From Candidatus Ancillula glyptotermitis (GTDB lineage: Bacteria > Actinomycetota > Actinomycetes > Actinomycetales > Bifidobacteriaceae), in the NCBI GenBank assembly GCA_031268675.1, contig JAIRWY010000043.1, positions 1-34,564 of the forward strand: a stretch of 34,564 bases of DNA, written 5' to 3'. The stretch's first letter is position 1. Every line of letters starts with the position of its first letter. This document shows positions 25,595 through 34,268 of the stretch, piece by piece. A program made the position numbers and the translations under genes. The notes below the pieces were generated by a model. It was not told the DNA's origin, made no database searches, and saw only the letters and a list, made by a program, of their open reading frames with translations.

Positions 25595-27621
25595 TGACGA
25601 AAATGTAGATGAAATGGATTTGCGAATGATGGATCAATTGCAGTTTTCATTTGCCATGGAACTGAAACAACCATAACGCCTTTCATAAGTCGCAAACGCC
25701 TCTTAATTTTTCCAGCAGTTTGATTATGCAAAAGCCGTTCAAAAGTTCTACCATCAACAAGTTCTGGTAAATAAACCACAATTATTCGTTCTTTATTTTC
25801 ATCTCGTAAAGTAGCAATATAGTCAACTATTGGAGTAAGGATGTCCCTAAATGGTGATTCAATAATGTTTAATGGAACACTAATATTCTGTTTTTGCCAA
25901 CATGATCGTAGTTTATCAATTTGCCCATCATTAGAATCCACCGCAAGTGCTTCAATTGACTCAGGATTTGATAGTTTTGCGTAGTTTAATGCACGAACAA
26001 CAGGTTTAGTCAATTCAGAAACTAGAACTATTGAATGTGTATTACTAATACTAGCATCATTTATTGAGTTGTTATTTTTTGCTCTGTAGATAACTTCTTC
26101 ATGTGATCTCTTATAGTAACTATCAATTGCCTTCATAAAGAACCATAATAGTATAATTGCAACAACTGTAACCCATGCACCATGTATAAATTTGCTGATA
26201 AGAATTATGACTAGTACAATTCCAGTCATAATGAATCCAACTGCACTAATTACCCTAGATTTTAGCAAAACTAGTATGCGCCTCTTATTGGAATTATCAG
26301 TATTTTCACGGATTTTTCTTGTCCAGTGAATTATCATGCCAAGTTGAGAAAGTGTAAAGGACAGAAACACTCCAACAACGTATAGTTCAATTAGTTTTGT
26401 TGGATTTGCATCAAAGATGATTACTATTATAACTGCAAGAGTTGTTAACATCAATATTCCATTAGAATACGCCAACTTATCACCACGAATACGCATATAT
26501 CTAGGCATATAACCATCTCGCGCAAGAATTGAGCCTAAAACTGGGAATCCATTGAATGCTGTATTAGCTGCTAAAAGTAGTATTATTCCAGTTACTAGAG
26601 AAACAACTACGAACATAGTGTCGTTATGATGAAAAATAGTATTAGCAAGTTGTCCAATAACTGGTAGTTGTAAATAATCTCCTGAAAGTGGTGATCCATC
26701 TGCAGTAAGTAGTTGTTTAAGAGGGTCTGCAGCATATTTCACTCCAGTTTTTTCTGCTAAAAATAGAATACCAAGTAACATCGCGCAAGAAATACTACCT
26801 AAAATTGCTAAAGTGATTGAAGCATTTTTTGACTTGGGTTTTTCAAAGTTCGGAACTCCATTTGAAATAGCTTCAATACCAGTTAGTGCAGTGGTTCCAG
26901 ATCCAAAAGCACGAAGTAGTAGTATAAAACCACCAAAAGAAGCCATATTGCTTATAAACTCATCATGATTATTGATAATATAACTTCCAGAATCTGCCTG
27001 AGGTAATGAACCTGTGAAATATTCAAAAAGTCCCATAAAAATGGTAAGCGCAATTGCAATTATGAATAAGTAGACAGGTATTGCGAAAAATGAACCAGAT
27101 TCCTTAATTCCTCGCATATTTATTACAGCAATTAGAATTATAATGCCAACAGCCATAGTAGTTTCATGTCCATGAAGGCTAGATATCATGGACACTATAT
27201 ATTGAGTTCCTGATGAAATTGAAACTGCAACAGTCATAATATAGTCAACAAACAGTGCCGCTCCAATTAGTATTCCGCAATTATGCCCTAAGTTTTTACT
27301 AACAACTTCATAATCTCCACCACCAGAAGGATACTCATTGACATTTTGACGATAGCAGAAAATAACAACTCCCATAATTACTGCAATGCAAACACCAATC
27401 TGAAGTGAAAATCTAAGACCTGCAACTCCAGCAATTGACAGCGTTAAAAGTACTTCATTTGGTGCATAAGCAACTGAAGATAGTGCATCTGCCGCAAAAA
27501 CAGGCAAAGCAACCCTTTTTTTTAGAGTTGCTTCTCCAATACTCTTACTGGACAACGGTGCTCCAATAAAGACCTTCTTCACTATTCTTGATATGCTAAT
27601 CTTATTTTTTACTCTATCCAT
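25579..27621 (-). CDS. KimA-like APC-superfamily potassium transporter
   Basis: A 680-residue membrane protein with about 12 helices (roughly 40-470) and a long cytoplasmic C-terminal domain (about 500-680). Seen: the N-terminal hallmark LPVFAADALSSVAYAPNEVLL, YPSGGGDYEVVSKNLG, VDYIMTVAVSISSGTQY, INMRGIKESG and GIEAISNGVPNFEKPKSKNA. This set matches actinobacterial relatives of Bacillus KimA (YdaO), a proton-coupled potassium importer held in check by c-di-AMP. General amino-acid permeases of the same superfamily are the alternative. The C-terminal domain (HSIVLVSELTKPVVRALNYAK... RIIVVYLPELV) looks like a USP-type module. ATG 27621 was preferred because the extended -10 lies 10 bases upstream; frames from 27699 read through that promoter. 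Confidence 0.8.
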   Translation of the reverse strand: MDRVKNKISISRIVKKVFIGAPLSSKSIGEATLKKRVALPVFAADALSSVAYAPNEVLLTLSIAGVAGLRFSLQIGVCIAVIMGVVIFCYRQNVNEYPSGGGDYEVVSKNLGHNCGILIGAALFVDYIMTVAVSISSGTQYIVSMISSLHGHETTMAVGIIILIAVINMRGIKESGSFFAIPVYLFIIAIALTIFMGLFEYFTGSLPQADSGSYIINNHDEFISNMASFGGFILLLRAFGSGTTALTGIEAISNGVPNFEKPKSKNASITLAILGSISCAMLLGILFLAEKTGVKYAADPLKQLLTADGSPLSGDYLQLPVIGQLANTIFHHNDTMFVVVSLVTGIILLLAANTAFNGFPVLGSILARDGYMPRYMRIRGDKLAYSNGILMLTTLAVIIVIIFDANPTKLIELYVVGVFLSFTLSQLGMIIHWTRKIRENTDNSNKRRILVLLKSRVISAVGFIMTGIVLVIILISKFIHGAWVTVVAIILLWFFMKAIDSYYKRSHEEVIYRAKNNNSINDASISNTHSIVLVSELTKPVVRALNYAKLSNPESIEALAVDSNDGQIDKLRSCWQKQNISVPLNIIESPFRDILTPIVDYIATLRDENKERIIVVYLPELVDGRTFERLLHNQTAGKIKRRLRLMKGVMVVSVPWQMKTAIDPSFANPFHLHFRHPSNH

Positions 27622-27631
27622 AGCAAATTCT

Positions 27632-27642
27632 AGTATACCACA
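27632..27642 (-). promoter_or_regulatory. Extended -10 promoter of the KimA-like gene, near leaderless
   Basis: On the minus strand TTGTGGTATACT puts TATACT at 27637-27632. Ten bases lie between it and ATG 27621, so the transcript would have at most 3-4 leader bases. Confidence 0.55.
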
Positions 27643-27749
27643 ACCTTTAGGAAATGTCAACTTTTGGAAAACTTTTATTTTATCCTCTACTCTACGCATA
27701 TTATAAAAGTTAAGGAATTGTTATAAACAACATAAATGAGATAAAAGGC

Positions 27750-27779
27750 TTGACAAGTTTTCGTAGATCATGTTATACT
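27750..27779 (+). promoter_or_regulatory. Promoter of the aquaporin-family gene
   Basis: TTGACA (27750-27755) and TATACT (27774-27779), 18 bases apart. A perfect -35 hexamer is rare in this window; only the tRNA-Leu promoter shares it. Confidence 0.75.
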
Positions 27780-27810
27780 TACACCACAAAATACAAGGAG
27801 GAATAATTTT

Positions 27811-28686
27811 ATGGAAAATATGAACAACAGTGGTATAAGGCTTGACGTTATAGGTGGTGCATTGAGTTATATTGATCAAGCATCAATAGGTACAAGATAT
27901 TTATTTGAGACTATTAGTTCGTTTGTTTTTACGTTGTTTTCATTACTTACTGCATCGCTTACTATGGCATTTTTTGAAACTCAAATTGCTGTTTTAGTTG
28001 TTCCGTTGGTGACTGCACTTGTTTTTTATGTTGCAATGAATGCATTTGGAAAGCTTTCTGGTGGCTTTGTTAATCCATTGCTTACTCTGCTGTATGCATT
28101 CAGAAAGACGATTGCACCACTTGATGCATTTTTTCTGGTGATTTTTGAATTTATAGGTGCATTTTTAGCTACGACAATTGTATACATTATATTACCTAGT
28201 AATTCCTCTTTTCCAAAGTCAAAGTGGTTTGAATTGACAGCACCAGGATTTGGTAGCTCATCTCCAGTTTCAAAATTTTTTAATTCATCAGATCTTGAAT
28301 TTTCAACAACGGTTATTATAATATTGCATGCAGTTATTTTCTTCCTACTAATATTTTCAACAACTACTATAAAAAAAGCTTCAGAATATAATCCACAACT
28401 TGAACTTGTTCCATTTACAATCTTCACTGGAATTGCTTTAGTTCCTTCTGTATTACTTTCTGGATCTTCATTTAATCCTGCGCGAGATATTGCAGCTGCA
28501 GTCTTCGGGTCATTCACAGATAGAAATTCTAATCTTGTATATGCAGATGGAATTGTACTGCGGTCCATTTATATCTCACTTGCATCACTAATAGTTGTTG
28601 GTATTGTTTGTACACTAGAGTTTCCTGGTCGTCAAAGCAAGCAAGTAGTTGCAAAACATCAAAAAAAGTCAAGCATCAACCAATAG
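27811..28686 (+). CDS. MIP-family channel (aquaporin-like) with altered first NPA motif
   Basis: A 291-residue channel with six membrane segments expected for water or glycerol flow. The first half-helix motif is Asn88-Pro89-Leu90 (SGGFVNPLLTLLYAF) instead of NPA; the second is canonical Asn222-Pro-Ala-Arg225 (SGSSFNPARDIAAAVFG), retaining the selectivity-filter Arg. An extracellular loop of about 40 polar residues (PSNSSFPKSKWFELTAPGFGSSSPVS) separates the halves and is longer than usual. The tail (270-291) is basic. AGGAGG precedes the ATG at normal spacing. It is divergent from the KimA-like transporter, so the pair could act together in turgor control (inference). The changed motif may alter selectivity. 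Confidence 0.85.
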   Translation: MENMNNSGIRLDVIGGALSYIDQASIGTRYLFETISSFVFTLFSLLTASLTMAFFETQIAVLVVPLVTALVFYVAMNAFGKLSGGFVNPLLTLLYAFRKTIAPLDAFFLVIFEFIGAFLATTIVYIILPSNSSFPKSKWFELTAPGFGSSSPVSKFFNSSDLEFSTTVIIILHAVIFFLLIFSTTTIKKASEYNPQLELVPFTIFTGIALVPSVLLSGSSFNPARDIAAAVFGSFTDRNSNLVYADGIVLRSIYISLASLIVVGIVCTLEFPGRQSKQVVAKHQKKSSINQ

Positions 28687-28720
28687 AAGATTTTAATGTT
28701 GAAGAAATAATTCTCTAACT

Positions 28721-28730
28721 GTGGTATAAT
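28721..28730 (+). promoter_or_regulatory. Extended -10 promoter of lepA
   Basis: CTGTGGTATAATG with TATAAT at 28725-28730. The leader is about 27 bases and contains AGGGAG (28752-28757), five bases before the TTG start. Confidence 0.65.
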
Positions 28731-28762
28731 GGAACTAGTTTTACTGAGAACAGGGAGTTAGA

Positions 28763-30580
28763 TTGACCACGAATAGGAAAAGTGCTGAAGATATACGCAA
28801 CTTTTGCATAATTGCACATATTGACCACGGCAAATCAACGCTAGCGGATAGAATGTTGCAATTAACTGGAATTGTTTCTGATAGGCAGATGCGAGCACAG
28901 TATCTTGATAGAATGGATATTGAACGCGAGCGTGGAATTACAATTAAGAGTCAAAGTGTTCGAATGCCATGGAAAGTTAATGGTAATACATATACTTTGA
29001 ACATGATTGATACACCTGGTCATGTTGATTTTACATATGAAGTTTCCCGCTCGTTGGCTGCATGTGAGGGTTGTGTTCTACTAATTGATGCTGCACAAGG
29101 CATAGAGGCCCAGACTTTGGCAAATCTATATATTGCAATAGAAAATAACTTGACAATTATTCCAGTACTTAATAAAATTGACCTACCACAAGCTCAGCCA
29201 GAAAAGTATGCTGCAGAAATTTCAAATCTAATTGGTTGTGATGTTGATGATATTCTAAAAGTTTCTGGTAAAACAGGTGAAGGTGTTGAAGAATTACTGA
29301 ATACAATTGTGCAATTGGTTCCACCTCCTATTGGTATGTTTGATGCACCTCCTAGGGCGTTGATATTTGACTCAATTTATGATACTTTTAGAGGAGTTGT
29401 AACATATATACGAGTTGTTGATGGTGTATTCGGAGTACGCGAAAAAATTAAGATGATGTCTACTGGTGTACAGCATGAGCTTATTGAAATAGGTGTTATG
29501 TCTCCTGAGCCAACTCCTTGTAAAGAACTTGCGGTTGGCGAAGTTGGTTATCTGATTACTGGTGTCAAAAATGTTGCTGATTCAAAAGTAGGTGACACAA
29601 TAACTGGTGCTAATAACACCGCATTAAAACAACTGCCAGGATACAAAGAGCCAAAACCGATGGTGTATTCTGGACTTTATCCAATTGAACAAGGTGATTA
29701 TCCGCTGCTTCGAGAGGCACTGGACAAATTGAAACTTAATGATGCATCATTGATTTATGAACCAGAAACATCGATTGCGCTGGGGTTTGGTTTTCGTGTG
29801 GGATTTTTAGGACTTTTGCATTTGGAAATTGTTCGGGAACGACTGGAGAGGGAGTTTGACTTGAGTCTTGTCTCAACTGCCCCTAATGTGATCTATGAAG
29901 TTATTACCGAGGATAAAGAAGTACATATTGTAACAAACCCATCAGAATTTCCGTCTGGACAAAAGATTTTTGAAGTTAAGGAGCCACTAGTGCGTGCTTC
30001 AATTTTGTCACCGAAGGAATATATAGGAACTATTATGGAGTTAGCTCAACTAAAACGTGGTAATTTAATCAAAATGGAGTATTTATCGGAAGATCGTGTT
30101 GAAATGAGGTACAACTTTCCGCTTGCTGAGATTGTGTTTGACTTTTTTGATGCTTTAAAATCCAGAACTAAGGGGTATGCATCATTTGATTATGAACCAG
30201 AAGGTGAACAGGTTGCAGATTTGGTTAAAGTTGATATATTATTAAATCACGAAACAGTTGATGCTTTTTCAGCAATTGTTCATAAAGATAAAGCATATGA
30301 ATATGGGGTCATGATGACATCAAAACTAAAAGAGTTAATTCCTAGACAACAATTTGAGATACCAATTCAGGCAGCTATTGGTTCGCGAATTATTGCACGT
30401 GAAAGTATACGCGCATTACGAAAAGATGTTTTAGCGAAGTGCTATGGCGGTGACATCACAAGAAAACGAAAACTTTTAGAGAAACAAAAAGCTGGAAAAA
30501 AGAGGATGAAAACGATCGGAAGAGTCGAGGTTCCACCTAATGCATTCATCGCAGCACTCTCATCAGGAGAGACAGGATAG
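28763..30580 (+). CDS. lepA: Elongation factor 4
   Basis: Ribosome-associated GTPase that back-translocates or remodels stalled ribosomes. In 605 residues: G1 AHIDHGKST, switch [10 protein letters not shown]3 DTPGHVDF, G4 NKIDLP, G5 SGKTGEG, then domain II, the EF-G-like domains ([19 protein letters not shown]) and the LepA-specific C-terminal domain ending [25 protein letters not shown]. Full length and canonical. TTG 28763 follows AGGGAG by five bases; no ATG fits. Flanked upstream by the channel gene and downstream by a C-rich stretch and a TraX-family gene. Confidence 0.97.
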   Translation: MTTNRKSAEDIRNFCIIAHIDHGKSTLADRMLQLTGIVSDRQMRAQYLDRMDIERERGITIKSQSVRMPWKVNGNTYTLNMIDTPGHVDFTYEVSRSLAACEGCVLLIDAAQGIEAQTLANLYIAIENNLTIIPVLNKIDLPQAQPEKYAAEISNLIGCDVDDILKVSGKTGEGVEELLNTIVQLVPPPIGMFDAPPRALIFDSIYDTFRGVVTYIRVVDGVFGVREKIKMMSTGVQHELIEIGVMSPEPTPCKELAVGEVGYLITGVKNVADSKVGDTITGANNTALKQLPGYKEPKPMVYSGLYPIEQGDYPLLREALDKLKLNDASLIYEPETSIALGFGFRVGFLGLLHLEIVRERLEREFDLSLVSTAPNVIYEVITEDKEVHIVTNPSEFPSGQKIFEVKEPLVRASILSPKEYIGTIMELAQLKRGNLIKMEYLSEDRVEMRYNFPLAEIVFDFFDALKSRTKGYASFDYEPEGEQVADLVKVDILLNHETVDAFSAIVHKDKAYEYGVMMTSKLKELIPRQQFEIPIQAAIGSRIIARESIRALRKDVLAKCYGGDITRKRKLLEKQKAGKKRMKTIGRVEVPPNAFIAALSSGETG

Positions 30581-30782
30581 TAACCAAAAAATAGGGGTCA
30601 GAACAATTCAAGTTGAAATGGAGTAAAAAACCCGAATAACCCCGACCCGAAACTTACTATACATTAGTAAAATTAAAAATCATGTAAAATGACCTTAGAA
30701 TTTTAATATTTTATAGAACACTAAGCATTTTGAGATAAATTTTGGAAGATTTTTAAAAGAGTTTGTATTTTGTTATGTAATA
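30581..30782. other. Spacer between lepA and the TraX-family gene with an odd C-rich patch
   Basis: Just after lepA comes a GGGGTCAGAAC segment (about 30594) and then CCCGAATAACCCCGACCCGAA (about 30630-30650), with CCCGAA twice and GGGGT able to pair with ACCCC. Such C runs are out of character with the AT-rich surroundings. No T run follows, so it is not a clear terminator. The rest of the spacer is AT-rich with no clear promoter for the next gene. Confidence 0.35.
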
Positions 30783-31601
30783 ATGCAACCCATGTTTACA
30801 GATAATACGTACAAGTTAATGCTTTCGCCAAATGCATTAAAAATAATTGCAGTTATATGCATGGTTCTAGATCATAGTATTTTAGTTTTTGGTCCTGAAA
30901 TGTTTCAGTCAACTTATTACCAGTTTATTCCAGGTCTTTTACATTGCGTTGGGAGAATTAGTGCACCTATATTTTTCTATTTTATACCACAAGGCTATAT
31001 GTACACAAAAAATGCAAATTTATATACATTGAGACTACTACTTTTTGCTATACTATCATATATTCCTTATATGGCATATAGATTTAATTTAATATTTGAT
31101 TATAAGCATTTACATTGTCAAAACATACTTTTTACTTTATTTTTTGGATTGATATTTATACGTATAATTCATGAGGTTAAAAATAAAGTGTTAAAAACAT
31201 TTTTCTTGGTTGCAGTTGGGTTTTTTATTTCTTTTTGTGAGTATGGGCTTTATGGTGCAGCATATATTTTTGTATTTAATTACTATAAAAATCAACATGA
31301 CAAAAAAGCTTGTATTGCTGGTATTGTTGGTATACTACTTGTTTATTTGCATCGGTATATTAACTTTACAAAATACACATTTAGTAATATATTTAATTCT
31401 TTTTTTAGTTCTGAAAATTTAATGTCAATTTTACAAAGCCTATTTCTATTTATACCGATATTTTTAATTTCTCGGTGCGATTATACTTTATGTAAGAAGC
31501 CTAGTAAATTTTTAAAGTGGTTTTTTTACCTTTTTTACCCAGCACATATTTTATTATTATTATTATTTCGTATATACATTATCGGAATTCCACTTCGGTA
31601 A
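30783..31601 (+). CDS. TraX-family polytopic membrane protein
   Basis: A 272-residue protein with about eight to nine hydrophobic segments. The opening NALKIIAVICMVLDHS, then LLHCVGRISAPIFFYFIPQGYMYTKNANLYTLRLLLFAILSYIPYMAYRFN, and the ending FFYLFYPAHILLLLLFR match the TraX family. The founder acetylates F pilin, but most chromosomal members have no known role, and an acyl transfer function is only a family guess. Base use is noticeably more AT-rich than its neighbours (runs of T in almost every line), and it lies alone between lepA and nadD after an atypical spacer, so lateral gain is plausible. The ATG at 30783 has no Shine-Dalgarno sequence. Confidence 0.82.
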   Translation: MQPMFTDNTYKLMLSPNALKIIAVICMVLDHSILVFGPEMFQSTYYQFIPGLLHCVGRISAPIFFYFIPQGYMYTKNANLYTLRLLLFAILSYIPYMAYRFNLIFDYKHLHCQNILFTLFFGLIFIRIIHEVKNKVLKTFFLVAVGFFISFCEYGLYGAAYIFVFNYYKNQHDKKACIAGIVGILLVYLHRYINFTKYTFSNIFNSFFSSENLMSILQSLFLFIPIFLISRCDYTLCKKPSKFLKWFFYLFYPAHILLLLLFRIYIIGIPLR

Positions 31602-31620
31602 AAAATTTTGATTGTTTTAA

Positions 31621-32208
31621 CTAGGCTTTCTCTTTCCAAAAGTTCATTTTTTTAATATAGTCTGAAACAGATTTAGGAACTAAGTTATCGATTTGCATTC
31701 CATTTGCCACTCTTTCTCGGATCATATTTGAGGAAATTGGTAGTGATTCAATTTGTAGCACTCTGTACTGAGACTCAGTATTCTTAATATTTCGTCTACT
31801 TACAATTATGAATTTTGCCAATTTATCTAATTTTTCAGCATTCTTCCAGCTTTTTAGATCATTTGCAATATCTTCTCCTAGTAAAAAATAAAACTTTGCA
31901 TCAGCGTATTCCTTATGTAGGTCTATTAAGGTGTCGTAAGTATAAGTTGCTCTATTTCGGTTTATGTCTACTTGACTGATTTGTATCTTATCAATGTTTT
32001 TGATTCTTCTACAATCTTCTAGTGCCATATACAACATTTTCAATCTTTCATCAGGAGGTAGAATACTTTTTGAATTCTTTACTGTTGTTGCATACGTCGG
32101 CACAAGTAATAATTTATCTAACTCCAATTTATCACAAACTTGTTGTGCAACAGCGAGATGACCATTATGAACGGGATTAAATGTACCCCCAAGAACACCA
32201 ACTAACAA
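31621..32208 (-). CDS. nadD: Nicotinate-nucleotide adenylyltransferase
   Basis: Joins ATP and nicotinate mononucleotide to give deamido-NAD in NAD synthesis. The 195 residues show the nucleotidyltransferase motif GVLGGTFNPVHNGHLAVAQ at the N-terminus (HNGH of the HxGH class), RLKMLYMALEDC, FLLGEDIANDLKSWKNAEKL, and ISSNMIRERVANG, the ISSTxIR motif with Thr replaced by Asn. The only suitable start is TTG 32208. It has no good Shine-Dalgarno sequence of its own, but it lies one base after the stop of a nine-codon mini-ORF that begins in the palindrome at 32217-32282. Its translation is therefore probably coupled to that mini-ORF (inference). Confidence 0.92.
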   Translation of the reverse strand: MLVGVLGGTFNPVHNGHLAVAQQVCDKLELDKLLLVPTYATTVKNSKSILPPDERLKMLYMALEDCRRIKNIDKIQISQVDINRNRATYTYDTLIDLHKEYADAKFYFLLGEDIANDLKSWKNAEKLDKLAKFIIVSRRNIKNTESQYRVLQIESLPISSNMIRERVANGMQIDNLVPKSVSDYIKKMNFWKEKA

Positions 32209-32209
32209 T

Positions 32210-32239
32210 TCAGTGCATTCCCACTTGCTTTTTTTTCAT
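32210..32239 (-). CDS. Nine-codon mini-ORF ahead of nadD, copy of the manC start
   Basis: ATG at 32239 begins MKKKQVGMH followed by TGA at 32212-32210, one base before nadD TTG 32208. The first seven codons are base-for-base those of manC on the other strand because both lie in one palindrome. The ATG is six bases after a TATAAT on its strand, so it should be the 5' end of the nadD transcript. Coding status is inferred only from signals and position. Confidence 0.5.
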   Translation of the reverse strand: MKKKQVGMH

Positions 32240-32282
32240 TTATATATTATAATATATAAATGAAAAAAAAGCAAGTGGGAAT
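32217..32282. repeat. Perfect 66-bp palindrome between divergent nadD and manC
   Basis: Two 33-base arms meet with no spacer at 32249/32250. Reading outward each arm has half of TATTATAATA, then TATAAATG, eight As, GCAAGTGGG and AAT. The match breaks just outside (C versus T). It contains the promoters, the predicted transcription starts and the first codons for both directions. It is large enough to form a cruciform when supercoiled. Confidence 0.95.
32246..32253. promoter_or_regulatory. Overlapping divergent -10 elements of nadD and manC
   Basis: TATAAT lies at 32248-32253 on the plus strand and at 32251-32246 on the minus strand; the two hexamers share four base pairs. Each is six bases from an ATG (32260 plus, 32239 minus). 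Because the sites overlap, polymerase bound one way should exclude the other. Confidence 0.65.
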
Positions 32283-33192
32283 ATTCTTGCTAGCAGGGGG
32301 AACTGGGAAACGATTGTGGCCATTGTCTACTGCTTTGCACCCCAAGTACTTGCTAAAAACTTCTGGTGGATCTATTACACTGATAGAAGAAACTCTAAGG
32401 CGTTTTCAAAAAGCGGTGAATTTTTTTGATGTAGATAAAGATTTTGCTATTTGCACCTCTATTCGTATTCGTAAAAAACTGGAGAGAATATTTCAAAATC
32501 AAAAAAAATCTCATAATTTAAAGTTCTATGCTGAAAATATACAAAAAAACACCATGAGTGCAATTGCAACATTAACAGCTTTTTATGTACAGAAGTTCCC
32601 AGAAATTACAATTGTAGTATCGCCTACTGACCAAATTGTGGTTGATGAAAATGCATTTTGTGCAGACATAAGAGCCGCTTATGAACTTGCAGACGCTGGG
32701 AATATCGTGGTTTTAGGCACAAAGATGAAATATGCATCTGAAAACTTCGGATATATACATGTATCAGAAAATAACAGTGTGTTAGAATTTACTGAAAAAC
32801 CAGATATTTTAACCGCTCAGAGATATCTTCAAGATGGTAAATATTTTGTAAATAGTGGAATATATGTGTTCAAAGGCGTAGTTCTACTGAAAAACTTAGA
32901 AAAACTGCAACCTGAATTATATGCAGATATTATAACCAGTGCTCAAAATATGCAACCAAATAATACAGATATAGAATATAAGATAGACCAGAAAAATATT
33001 TCTATAGATAATGCACTCTCTGTTCCTCTCGCAAAAAATGGCAAGTTGCAAATGATTAAAGCAGAGTTTGAATTTGAAGATATAGGAACATTCCAGTCAT
33101 TGCTTAAATATTATAATGCTACAAATGCTACAAAGAGTAGAAAAATTATTGCGCACTTAGCCATTGCTTGTACTTGGCTTTTGAGGCGTTGA
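32260..33192 (+). CDS. manC: Mannose-1-phosphate guanylyltransferase-like protein
   Basis: Makes GDP-mannose from GTP and mannose 1-phosphate for glycan synthesis. The 310 residues begin MKKKQVGIFLLAGGTGKRLWPLS, whose GGTGKRLWPLS with the following PKYLL is the nucleotidyl-sugar signature of GMP/ManC. Also seen are VVSPTDQIVVDE (the PxDH region, with Gln in place of His), FGYIHV, VLEFTEKPD, FVNSGIYVFKG and EDIGTFQSLLKYY. It lacks the C-terminal isomerase domain of two-domain ManC and is somewhat shorter than stand-alone forms. The last 16 codons overlap the convergent mltG, so the tail (SRKIIAHLAIACTWLLRR) may be acquired read-through. Start ATG 32260 is predicted leaderless. The substrate could also be another hexose phosphate. 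Confidence 0.82.
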   Translation: MKKKQVGIFLLAGGTGKRLWPLSTALHPKYLLKTSGGSITLIEETLRRFQKAVNFFDVDKDFAICTSIRIRKKLERIFQNQKKSHNLKFYAENIQKNTMSAIATLTAFYVQKFPEITIVVSPTDQIVVDENAFCADIRAAYELADAGNIVVLGTKMKYASENFGYIHVSENNSVLEFTEKPDILTAQRYLQDGKYFVNSGIYVFKGVVLLKNLEKLQPELYADIITSAQNMQPNNTDIEYKIDQKNISIDNALSVPLAKNGKLQMIKAEFEFEDIGTFQSLLKYYNATNATKSRKIIAHLAIACTWLLRR

Positions 33193-34261
33193 ATTCTTTC
33201 TCGGTTGTTGAAAATTCTGTCTCTCCAGTATCTGGATTAGTAGTACAAAAATACAACCATGAACCATCATCTGGACTTACTGCAGCAGAAATAGCGTCTT
33301 CACCTGGACTAGATATAGGAGTTGGTGGAAGTCCTGTTTTTATTCTGGAATTATAAGGTGCATTTGGATCATCAAGATCGGATTGGTTTATTTCTAACGA
33401 ATTGCTTTCACCACCATTAAGTCCGTAGGAAACAATTGAGTCCATTCCAAGTGGCATGTTAATATTTAGGCGGTTATCAATAACGTTTGAAACTTTTGGC
33501 ATATCATCTTTATGTCTAACTTCTCGCTGAATAATAGATGCTTTTGTAATAATGGACTCATAGTTATCTGGTGTTACTGAGTGTTTCTTCAGAATTTCAA
33601 CTGTTTTATTTATCATAAACTTGAAAATTTCATCAGCAGTTATATTGTAGTCAAAATCGTAAGATGCTGGGAATAGCCAACCTTCAACTTTACCATTGGC
33701 TTCAAGCGGTAAATAATTAGCAATATTTGCATATGCCGCATCAATATCCGTTGCTATAACATTTGGGTCTTTCTTAATGGTCTCAACAATTTGCTTTGTG
33801 GTATAACCTTCTGGAATTGTAAATTTTATTTTCAACAAATTGTTCTTATCTAATAGCATTTCAAAAGCATTCTTAGCATTTAGATGTTTTTTTAGTACAT
33901 ATGTACCGTATGAAAGTACTTTTTGTGGATTGTCATCCGAAGCTTTTATAAATGATTTTGTAGACGCAATGACATCATTATCTAATAATATTTGGGCTAT
34001 TTTGCTAACTGTTGCACCTTGTGGTATTGTAATATTAACTTTGTCAAGCGAATCAGAAGCATTACCAGTATAATCCTTTCCACCTTGAAGATTTGTGTAA
34101 ATAGTATAGGCACCACCAACCGAAAGTATAAGAAACAACACTATAAAAACTGCAAATATACTTTTATGACTTTTCTGCTTCTTCCTTGCGTGAGCGCCCT
34201 TAACTATACGTTCAACTTCGCCGTCTCGATCAAGTGGAAACAATTCGCTATTATCGTTCAT
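33146..34261 (-). CDS. mltG: Endolytic murein transglycosylase MltG
   Basis: Cleaves nascent peptidoglycan strands outside the membrane and so sets glycan length. The 371 residues have a basic cytoplasmic tail (1-32), one transmembrane helix (IFAVFIVLFLILSVGGAYTIY), a LysM-like segment (VNITIPQGATVSKIAQILLDNDVI) and the YceG domain with EGWLFPASYDF, the helix TKASIIQREVRHKDDM carrying the catalytic Glu region, NRLNINMPLGMDSIVSYGL, YNSRIKTGLPPTPISSPGEDAI and SWLYFCTTNPDTGETEFSTTEKEF. ATG 34261 was chosen because TATAAT ends seven bases upstream; an in-frame extension to 34318 would pass through the promoter. Its 3' end overlaps manC by 47 bases. The usual actinobacterial neighbours alaS and ruvX would lie beyond the right edge if present. 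Confidence 0.94.
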   Translation of the reverse strand: MNDNSELFPLDRDGEVERIVKGAHARKKQKSHKSIFAVFIVLFLILSVGGAYTIYTNLQGGKDYTGNASDSLDKVNITIPQGATVSKIAQILLDNDVIASTKSFIKASDDNPQKVLSYGTYVLKKHLNAKNAFEMLLDKNNLLKIKFTIPEGYTTKQIVETIKKDPNVIATDIDAAYANIANYLPLEANGKVEGWLFPASYDFDYNITADEIFKFMINKTVEILKKHSVTPDNYESIITKASIIQREVRHKDDMPKVSNVIDNRLNINMPLGMDSIVSYGLNGGESNSLEINQSDLDDPNAPYNSRIKTGLPPTPISSPGEDAISAAVSPDDGSWLYFCTTNPDTGETEFSTTEKEFNASKAKYKQWLSAQ

Positions 34262-34268
34262 CTTGTAC

